From Brevundimonas sp. (GTDB lineage Bacteria > Pseudomonadota > Alphaproteobacteria > Caulobacterales > Caulobacteraceae), in NCBI RefSeq assembly GCF_027487935.1, contig NZ_JAIYCP010000029.1:1-41456 (forward strand): a DNA stretch of 41,456 bases, read 5' to 3'. Below, piece by piece: positions 36,005 through 41,456 of the stretch. The position numbers and the translations under genes were made by a program. The notes below the pieces were generated by a model. It was not told where the DNA came from and did not search any database. It worked only from the letters and a program-made list of their open reading frames with translations. The stretch's first letter is position 1; each line of letters starts with the position of its first letter.

Positions 36005-37678
36005 ATGATGGCTTCCGATCTCGACCGATTCATCGCCGGCTGGCGCGGACCGCTGCTCGCAGCCCTCGTGGCCTTGCTGGCCGGCCTGCCCGCACTGATG
36101 TTGCTGCCGCCGCTGGATCGGGACGAGAGCCGCTACGCCCAGGCCACGTCGCAGATGCTCGAGACCGGCGACTATGTCGATATCCGCTTCCAGGACGACC
36201 CGCGCTGGAAGAAGCCGGTCGGCATCTACTGGATGCAGGCGGCGGCCGTCGCGGTGACCTCCAGTGTCGAGAATCGCGACATCGCCCCCTATCGCATCCC
36301 GTCCATCCTCGGGGCCATGCTGGCCGCCGCCGCCTGTGCCTGGGCCGGGGCCGCCATGTTCGGCCAGAGGGCGGGATTCCTGGCCGGAGCCATGCTCGGG
36401 GCCAGTTTCCTGCTGTCGACCGAGGCGGGGATCGCCAAGACGGACGCCATGCTTTGCGGTGCCGTCACGCTCGCCATGGCTGGATTGGCCCGGATCTATC
36501 TGGCCTCCCGGGCGGGCGAAGTCCCGATCCGGCCCCACAAGCTGATGTTCTGGCTGGGGCTGGGGCTGTCGATCCTGATCAAGGGACCGATCGGCCTGAT
36601 CGTCGTGGTGCCCGCCATGATCGCCCTTTCGGTCTGGGACCGGGACGCCCGCTGGCTGAAGCGACTGGGCTGGGGCTGGGGCCTGCCGCTGGTGGCCCTG
36701 ATCGTCGGCCCCTGGGCCATCGCCATCACCATAGCGACCGACGGCGGCTTCTGGACCGAGGCCATCGGAGGCGATCTGGCTCCCAAGATCGCGGGCGGTG
36801 ACGAGGGCCACGGCGTCTTCCCGGGCTTCTATCTGCTGATCGCGCCCCTGCTGTTCTTCCCGGCCACCCTGATGCTGCCGGCGGCGCTGTCCACGGGCTG
36901 GAGCCGGCGCGCCGAACCGGCCATCCGCTTCCTGATCTGCTGGCTGGTGCCGGCCTGGCTGATCTTCGAGCTGACCCCGACGAAGCTGCCCCACTACAAT
37001 CTGCCGACCTTCGGTGCCCTGGCCCTGCTGGCTGCAGCCGCCCTGACCCGACCCGTCGGCAAGCTGTCGCGCCAGGTCGGGGCCGGTCTGACGATCGCGG
37101 TCGGCGCCCTGCTGGCTGTCGGTTCGGTCTGGCTGCTGACCGAATATGGCCGCTCCACAGCCCAGACCTGGGCGACCATGACCATTGTGTTCGCCATTCT
37201 GGCCAGTCTTATCGGGGCCTTCCTGATGCTGCACCGGGCCGCGATGACCGCGGTCATCGCCTCGATCGTCCTCGGGGTTCTGGCCCACGGAGCCCTCGCC
37301 GGCACCCTGCGACAGCTGCGCCCCCTGTCGGTCGCCCCGCAGCTGGAGAAGGTTCTGCTGAACGCCAACCTGCACCCGCGTCAGGGCCGGGCCGGGCCGA
37401 TCGCCGTCACGGGTTTTCATGAGCCCAGCCTGGTCTTTCTGACCGGGCGCGACACCGAGCTGACGGACGCCGCCGGGGCGGCGCGCGCCCTGGCCGAGGG
37501 CCGTCCGGTCATCGTGGAGGCCCGCGACGCCGACGCCTTCCGCGAAGCCGCCGCAGACCTGGGCGTCGCCGGCCGGGCCGTCGGCGTGGTCAACGGCCAT
37601 AACTATTCCAAGGGCGATGACGTCAGCCTGACGGTCTATGCCCCACCCGGCGCGCCGCCGGCGGAGCCGCGACCTTGA
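36005..37678 (+). CDS. GT39/ArnT-like glycosyltransferase, membrane
   Basis: 557 residues with about 12 membrane segments. The first external loop has the catalytic Asp region LPPLDRDESRYAQATSQMLETG and DDPRWKKPVGIYWMQ, as in ArnT and PMT-like enzymes that move sugars from lipid carriers. The C-terminal ~150 residues form a soluble domain (FHEPSLVFLTGRDTEL...). I chose ATG 36005 because AGGA at 35993 is well spaced; ATG 35975 and 35999 are alternatives. The start of the divergent GT2 gene is 110 nt away. The stop overlaps the TTG start of the HMG-CoA lyase gene. Confidence 0.85.
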   Translation: MMASDLDRFIAGWRGPLLAALVALLAGLPALMLLPPLDRDESRYAQATSQMLETGDYVDIRFQDDPRWKKPVGIYWMQAAAVAVTSSVENRDIAPYRIPSILGAMLAAAACAWAGAAMFGQRAGFLAGAMLGASFLLSTEAGIAKTDAMLCGAVTLAMAGLARIYLASRAGEVPIRPHKLMFWLGLGLSILIKGPIGLIVVVPAMIALSVWDRDARWLKRLGWGWGLPLVALIVGPWAIAITIATDGGFWTEAIGGDLAPKIAGGDEGHGVFPGFYLLIAPLLFFPATLMLPAALSTGWSRRAEPAIRFLICWLVPAWLIFELTPTKLPHYNLPTFGALALLAAAALTRPVGKLSRQVGAGLTIAVGALLAVGSVWLLTEYGRSTAQTWATMTIVFAILASLIGAFLMLHRAAMTAVIASIVLGVLAHGALAGTLRQLRPLSVAPQLEKVLLNANLHPRQGRAGPIAVTGFHEPSLVFLTGRDTELTDAAGAARALAEGRPVIVEARDADAFREAAADLGVAGRAVGVVNGHNYSKGDDVSLTVYAPPGAPPAEPRP

Positions 37679-38637
37679 GCCGTCCCATAACCATCGTCGA
37701 GGTCGGTCCGCGCGACGGCCTGCAGAACGAGACGACCATCCTCGACCCGGCCGTCCGCGCCGAACTGGTCAACCGGCTGGAAGCCGCCGGGGCGCGGCGT
37801 ATCGAGGCCGTCAGCTTCGTCCATCCGAAATATGTGCCCCAGATGGCCGGAGCCGAAGCGGTCATGGCCGCCCTGCCCCACGCCGCGGGTCGCAGCCGCA
37901 TCGGACTGGTCCTGAACGGCAAGGGCTATGACCGGGCCCTGGGCACGACCGTCGACGAGGTCAATGTGGCCCTGTCTGCCACCGACGGGTTCGGCCTGAA
38001 GAACCAGGGTCTGACGGTCGACCAGCAGGTGCAGATGCTGGCCGACATCATCGCGGGCCGCGCCAATGCCGCCCCTCCACCGCCTTCGGCGGTCCCCCTT
38101 CCCCTTTCAGGGGGAGGAAATGGCCAACCGGGCGCGACGCCCGCTCTGTCCGCCACCCTGTCCTGCGTCTGGGGCTGTCCGTTCGACGGCGAGGTTTCGG
38201 ACGGTCAGGTCGCCGATCTGGTCGGGCGGATCGCCGCGCTGGGCGTCACGGAGATCGCCCTGGCCGACACCATCGGGGCCGGTGATCCCTGGGCCGTGAC
38301 CCGCAAGGTCGAGGCCGCCCGCGCCGCCGCACCGGACGCCGTCCTGCGGCTGCATTTCCACGACACCCGCAACACCGGCCTGGCCAATGCCTATGCCGGG
38401 ATCGAGGCGGGGGTCAGTGTGCTGGACGCCTCGGTCGGCGGCATCGGCGGCTGTCCGTTCGCGCCGGGGGCCACCGGCAATATCGCGACCGAGGACCTGG
38501 TCTATATGCTGGAGCGGGCGGGTTATTCGACCGGCTATGATCTCGATGCCCTGATCAAGACGGCCCGCTGGATCGGCGAGAAGATCGGCCGCCCGGCGCC
38601 GAGCGCGTTGAGCCGGGCGGGCGGGTGGCCGAAGTAG
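37675..38637 (+). CDS. Hydroxymethylglutaryl-CoA lyase family protein
   Basis: Cleaves HMG-CoA to acetoacetate and acetyl-CoA in leucine degradation. 320 residues from TTG 37675, overlapping the previous stop as TTGA, with GGAG upstream. Motifs: IVEVGPRDGLQNE, EAVSFVHPKYVPQMAGAE, LALADTIGAG-like region, RLHFHDTRNTG (metal His pair) and GGIGGCPFAPGATGNIATED (catalytic Cys). Residues 133-~153 (APPPPSAVPLPLSGGG..) are a Pro/Gly-rich insertion encoded by a palindromic repeat between ADIIAGRANA and TPALSATLSCVWGCPFDGEV, where the family has no extra loop of this composition. No AUH or MCC genes are nearby. Confidence 0.9.
   Translation: MSRPITIVEVGPRDGLQNETTILDPAVRAELVNRLEAAGARRIEAVSFVHPKYVPQMAGAEAVMAALPHAAGRSRIGLVLNGKGYDRALGTTVDEVNVALSATDGFGLKNQGLTVDQQVQMLADIIAGRANAAPPPPSAVPLPLSGGGNGQPGATPALSATLSCVWGCPFDGEVSDGQVADLVGRIAALGVTEIALADTIGAGDPWAVTRKVEAARAAAPDAVLRLHFHDTRNTGLANAYAGIEAGVSVLDASVGGIGGCPFAPGATGNIATEDLVYMLERAGYSTGYDLDALIKTARWIGEKIGRPAPSALSRAGGWPK
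38071..38125. repeat. Palindromic intergenic repeat inserted in frame in the HMG-CoA lyase gene
   Basis: The segment reads CCACCGCCTTCGGCGGT (CACCGCC-TTC-GGCGGT hairpin) followed by CCCCCTTCCCCTTTCAGGGGGAGG, the style seen in the intergenic elements at 16272 and 30303. It adds about 20 codons and keeps the reading frame. No stop codon is created in this frame. Confidence 0.75.
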
Positions 38638-38641
38638 CGCC

Positions 38642-38884
38642 ATGACCGAACTTCAAATCGGCGAAGAGTACGATCGACAGGCCCTGCGGCGTTTGAAGGA
38701 CGCCCTGCGAAAAGCCGGAGCAAAGCGCGTCGGCTCTTTCCGGGGCGTATTCGGTTCGCAGGAAATCTCCAATGCAACCTTTTCGGTCGCCAACGGCCGG
38801 CTGCGAGTGGAGGTCGAGACGTATGTCGGAATCACCGTCTCTGGAGATGACGAAGCGATCGAAGCCTTGAGCCGCCATCTCTGA
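38642..38884 (+). CDS. Hypothetical 80-residue protein
   Basis: 80 residues from ATG 38642, 4 nt after the lyase stop. It looks like a small alpha/beta domain: EEYDRQALRRLKDALRKAGAKRVGSFRGVFG, then GRLRVEVETYVGITVSGDDEAIEALSRHL. No family recognised. It has normal GC and no signal peptide. Possibly co-transcribed with the lyase gene. Confidence 0.6.
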   Translation: MTELQIGEEYDRQALRRLKDALRKAGAKRVGSFRGVFGSQEISNATFSVANGRLRVEVETYVGITVSGDDEAIEALSRHL

Positions 38885-38968
38885 CCCAGACGGAACAGGG
38901 TTGGCGGAAAAAGGCTGGCGCGGGCGAATGATTTCGCATATCAGCGCCTTCCCGAAAACGAGACGACC

Positions 38969-39058
38969 ATGTCCACCTATTGCTTCAATGCGAGCCTGCC
39001 CATGTCGCTCGACCGCCAGCCGGTCGAGGGCAAAGGCGCGTGCGCGGAGGGAGCATAG
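38969..39058 (+). CDS. Possible 29-residue leader peptide or part of a small RNA
   Basis: ATG 38969 to TAG 39058, beginning MSTYCFNASLPMSLDRQPVE, with GAGACG upstream. It lies in the 304-bp gap 38885-39188, just before a strong terminator-like hairpin (39095-39127). A short coding leader or a structured RNA are both possible; the remaining bases of the gap show only the rtcB ribosome-binding site GAAGGAGA at 39173-39180. Confidence 0.3.
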   Translation: MSTYCFNASLPMSLDRQPVEGKGACAEGA

Positions 39059-39094
39059 GAGAACAGCCGGTCACATCGACTTCGGTTTTCCAGC

Positions 39095-39127
39095 AACCCC
39101 TCCCGCCACCGGCCGGAGGGGTTTCTT
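39095..39127 (+). terminator. Strong intrinsic terminator upstream of rtcB
   Basis: Nine-base-pair stem AACCCCTCC/GGAGGGGTT with a nested GCC-ACC-GGC inner stem, then TTTCTTGT. It is 62 nt before the rtcB ATG, so it ends transcription from the upstream genes or from a short RNA, and could attenuate rtcB. Confidence 0.75.
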
Positions 39128-39188
39128 GTATCCGCAAGACGCCTGACGGTCGGTCCGGGAGGATCAGACAGAGAAGGAGACGTCAGCC

Positions 39189-40406
39189 ATGTCTGGCTAT
39201 GACGTGATCGAAAGCCCGGGCGCGCCGATCAAGGCGTGGACCCGGGGGGTGCCCATCGAGGATGCGGCGCTGAAGCAGCTGAAGAACGTGGCCTCGCTGC
39301 CGTTCATCCACAAACACGTCGCGGTCATGCCCGACGTGCACTGGGGCATGGGCGCGACCGTGGGGTCGGTGATCCCGACCGTGGGGGCCATTATCCCGGC
39401 CGCCGTGGGCGTGGACATCGGCTGCGGCATGATGGCGGTGCGGACCTCGATCCGCGCCGAACACCTGCCGGACGACCTGTCGGGCATCCGCTCCGCCATC
39501 GAGGCGGCCGTTCCGCACGGCCGGACCGACAACGGCGGGCGCAACGACAAGGGCGCCTGGGCCGGCGAGCCGCCGGCCTCGGCGGTCACCCGCTGGGGCG
39601 AGCTGAAGGCCGGCTACGACGCCGTGGTCGAGGCCCACCCGAAGGCGGCGCACCCGCGTGGCTTCGGCCATCTGGGGACGCTGGGCACGGGCAACCACTT
39701 CATCGAGCTTTGCCTAGATGAGGCGGGAGACGTGTGGGTGATGCTGCACTCCGGTTCCCGGGGCGTGGGCAACCGGTTCGGGACCTATTTCATCGAACGG
39801 GCCAAGCACGAGATGCGCCGTTGGCACATCAACCTGCCGGATCAGGACCTGGCCTATTTCCCGGAAGGGACGGACGGCTTTGTCGACTATGTCCGGGCGG
39901 TGTCGTGGGCGCAGAAATACGCGCGCGCCAACCGCGAGGTGATGATGGACAGCGTCCTGACCGTGCTGCGCGCGTTCTGGCCGGATCTGGAGACGACGCA
40001 GGAAGCGGTGAACTGCCACCACAACTACGTCTCGAAGGAGCGCCATTTCGGCAAGGACGTGTTCCTGACCCGGAAGGGCGCGGTGTCCGCCAGGCTGGAT
40101 GAGCTGGGCATCATCCCCGGCTCGATGGGGGCGAAGTCCTTCATCGTGCGCGGCAAGGGCAATGCAGACTCGTTCTGCACCTGCTCGCACGGCGCCGGTC
40201 GGGCGATGAGCCGGACCGAGGCCAAGCGGCGCTTCACGGTGGAGGATCACATCCGCGCCACCGAAGGCGTCGAATGCCGCAAGGACGCCGAGGTGATCGA
40301 CGAAACGCCGATGGCCTACAAGGACATCGACGCGGTCATCGCGGCCCAGACCGACCTGATCGAGGTCGTGCACACCCTGCGTCAGGTGGTGTGCGTCAAG
40401 GGATGA
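39189..40406 (+). CDS. rtcB: RNA-splicing ligase RtcB
   Basis: GTP/Mn-dependent ligase joining RNA ends with 2',3'-cyclic phosphate or 3'-phosphate to 5'-OH, used in RNA repair. 405 residues. Seen: VMPDVHWGMGATVG, AVGVDIGCGMMAVRT (Cys metal ligand), GHLGTLGTGNHFIEL, LHSGSRGVGN, NCHHNYVSKE, and the guanylylated-His site SHGAGRAMSR. ATG 39189 follows GAAGGAGA. No rtcA or rtcR gene is adjacent, and a terminator precedes it, so it appears to have its own promoter. Confidence 0.96.
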   Translation: MSGYDVIESPGAPIKAWTRGVPIEDAALKQLKNVASLPFIHKHVAVMPDVHWGMGATVGSVIPTVGAIIPAAVGVDIGCGMMAVRTSIRAEHLPDDLSGIRSAIEAAVPHGRTDNGGRNDKGAWAGEPPASAVTRWGELKAGYDAVVEAHPKAAHPRGFGHLGTLGTGNHFIELCLDEAGDVWVMLHSGSRGVGNRFGTYFIERAKHEMRRWHINLPDQDLAYFPEGTDGFVDYVRAVSWAQKYARANREVMMDSVLTVLRAFWPDLETTQEAVNCHHNYVSKERHFGKDVFLTRKGAVSARLDELGIIPGSMGAKSFIVRGKGNADSFCTCSHGAGRAMSRTEAKRRFTVEDHIRATEGVECRKDAEVIDETPMAYKDIDAVIAAQTDLIEVVHTLRQVVCVKG

Positions 40407-40482
40407 CGGGAGCCGGTTTCGCGTGAGCGGAGCCGGCTTTCGTCGTTCGGACGGCGCTTTTCAGCAACTGCTCAGGCTTTGC

Positions 40483-40692
40483 TCATGTCGCTCGTGCGAG
40501 CAGGTCCCGTCCCGCTTTGGTCCAGGACCCGCAGCGACCGCCGTCGTAGTCGACCAGCCCTTCAACAGCCAGAATCCGCAGCGCGTTTTGACCGGCGGCC
40601 ATGGAGAGCGTGTCCAACTCATCGCCGACAGTGAGGTATTGATCGGCCATCGCGGCCAACGCCTTCAAGACTTTATCGTCGCGCTCGCTCAC
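40483..40692 (-). CDS. Small winged-helix-like protein coupled to putA
   Basis: 69 residues, start GTG 40692, overlapping the putA stop as GTGA. The sequence has a helical N-terminal half (DDKVLKALAAMADQYLTVGDELDTL) and ALRILAVEGLVDYDGGRCGSWTKAGRDLL, which looks like the recognition helix and beta-wing of a wHTH. I do not recognise a named family. It converges on rtcB across 76 nt. Confidence 0.55.
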   Translation of the reverse strand: MSERDDKVLKALAAMADQYLTVGDELDTLSMAAGQNALRILAVEGLVDYDGGRCGSWTKAGRDLLARAT

Positions 40693-41456
40693 AGGTTCAG
40701 CAGCGCCGGGTCGCCGCCCTGGGCGGAGATGTTGTTGCTGATGGCTTTCTCGGACGCGTAGCGGATCAGGCTCCAGGGGCCGCCCGCCTTGGGGCCGGTG
40801 CCGCTGAGGCCCTCGCCGCCGAAGGGCTGGACGCCGACCACCGCGCCGATGATTGAGCGGTTGATGTAGACGTTGCCGGCCGGGACCAGGCGGGCGACTT
40901 CCTCGGCGAAGGCCTCGATCCGGCTGTGGACGCCCAGGGTCAGGCCGTAGCCGCGGGCGGCCAGTTTCGACGCCGTCTCCTTCAGCTTCGACGGTTCGTA
41001 GCGGCAGATGTGCAGGATCGGGCCGAAGACCTCGCGCTCCAGATAGTCGGGGGTGGGGATCTCGGCGATGGTCGGGGCGAACAGGTGGCCCTTGTCGGCA
41101 CCGGCGGGCAGGTCGGCGCGGGCGATGATCTTCGCGTCGCCTTCGAGGCGCTTCAGGTGGGCCTCGAGCATCCCCTTGGCATCGGCGTCGATGACCGGGC
41201 CGATGTCGGTGGCGGGGTCGGTCGGATCGCCCACGACCTGGGCGGCGAGCGCGCCCTTCAGCCCCTCGATCAGGGCGTCGGCGGCGTCATGCGGGACATA
41301 GAGCAGGCGCAGGGCCGAGCAGCGCTGACCGGATGAGCCGAAGGCCGACAGGATGACGTCGTCGATGATCTGTTCCTTCAGCGCCGTGGTGTCGACGAAC
41401 ATGCCGTTCAGGCCGCCGGTCTCGGCGATGAAGGGGATGATGGCGCCAGGCCGGGC
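40689..41456 (-). CDS. putA: Proline utilisation A, aldehyde dehydrogenase C-terminal part (5' end outside window)
   Basis: The last 255 codons of a protein that oxidises glutamate-gamma-semialdehyde to glutamate. The frame is open past 41456. Seen: FIAETGGLNGMFVDTTALKEQ, the catalytic Cys in FGSSGQRCSALRLLYV, REVFGPILHICRYE, NVYINRSIIGAVVGVQPFGGEGLSGTGPKAGGP. The IAETGG/GQRCSALR/GPKAGGP combination is that of the PutA and RocA/P5CDH family; whether the proline-dehydrogenase domain is fused cannot be seen. It ends overlapping the small gene at 40483. Confidence 0.88.
   Translation of the reverse strand, partial: ARPGAIIPFIAETGGLNGMFVDTTALKEQIIDDVILSAFGSSGQRCSALRLLYVPHDAADALIEGLKGALAAQVVGDPTDPATDIGPVIDADAKGMLEAHLKRLEGDAKIIARADLPAGADKGHLFAPTIAEIPTPDYLEREVFGPILHICRYEPSKLKETASKLAARGYGLTLGVHSRIEAFAEEVARLVPAGNVYINRSIIGAVVGVQPFGGEGLSGTGPKAGGPWSLIRYASEKAISNNISAQGGDPALLNL

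Noticed and set aside
35942..37600. A 552-codon minus-strand frame opposite the GT39 gene
   Set aside because: The plus strand encodes a convincing membrane glycosyltransferase; the antisense frame is Gly/Gln/Asp low complexity with no motif.

Overview
The window is GC-rich chromosomal DNA of an alphaproteobacterium, most likely Caulobacterales (Brevundimonas-like). This placement rests on protein style, the complete Entner-Doudoroff set, PhaR, and the many palindromic intergenic repeats. It is an inference, because no rRNA or other marker gene is present. Nothing suggests a plasmid or phage. Apart from one AT-richer two-gene island, this is a housekeeping region.

Layout. (1) 1-10806, plus strand: a tightly overlapped histidine cluster (hisG end, hisD, a degenerate HisC domain fused to HisB, hisH, hisA, hisF, hisIE). 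It runs with a 14-nt gap into zwf-pgl-edd-glk, which takes glucose through glucokinase and the upper Entner-Doudoroff pathway. (2) 10810-16668, minus strand: a catabolic/envelope group with a solo Lrp/AsnC ligand domain, two unlike acyl-CoA dehydrogenases, two small lipoproteins, homogentisate dioxygenase and a DUF1295 membrane protein. (3) 16.7-25.4 kb: mixed metabolism. It holds an alpha/beta hydrolase, KDPG aldolase (eda), which completes the Entner-Doudoroff pathway, a PfkB sugar kinase, OmpW, nucleoside hydrolase, an Asp/Glu racemase, a flavoprotein, a D-cysteine desulfhydrase-like PLP enzyme and a TetR regulator. (4) 25.4-27.6 kb: thiC under a TPP riboswitch, with an in-frame insertion of about 41 codons. 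(5) 27.6-31.4 kb: the accessory zone. It has a HipA-like kinase plus DUF3037 pair of low GC, a displaced copy of the 3' end of a DsbA/FrnE gene, several palindromic elements, an HTH-like hypothetical protein and the intact FrnE gene. (6) 31.4-34.5 kb: thiolase, hemolysin III-like protein, PhaR and an associated protein, suggesting polyhydroxyalkanoate metabolism. (7) 34.6-41.5 kb: a membrane protein, divergent GT2 and GT39 glycosyltransferases, HMG-CoA lyase with an in-frame repeat insertion, a possible small RNA or leader with a strong terminator, rtcB, and the 3' part of putA with a coupled small protein.

Three things stand out. The first is a HisC-HisB fusion whose aminotransferase half has lost the PLP lysine. 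The second is at least eight palindromic elements, three of which share one architecture (short tandem arrays facing their own complement); one element lies inside thiC and one of another kind inside the HMG-CoA lyase gene. The third is the HipA-like/DUF3037 island next to a duplicated frnE 3' end.
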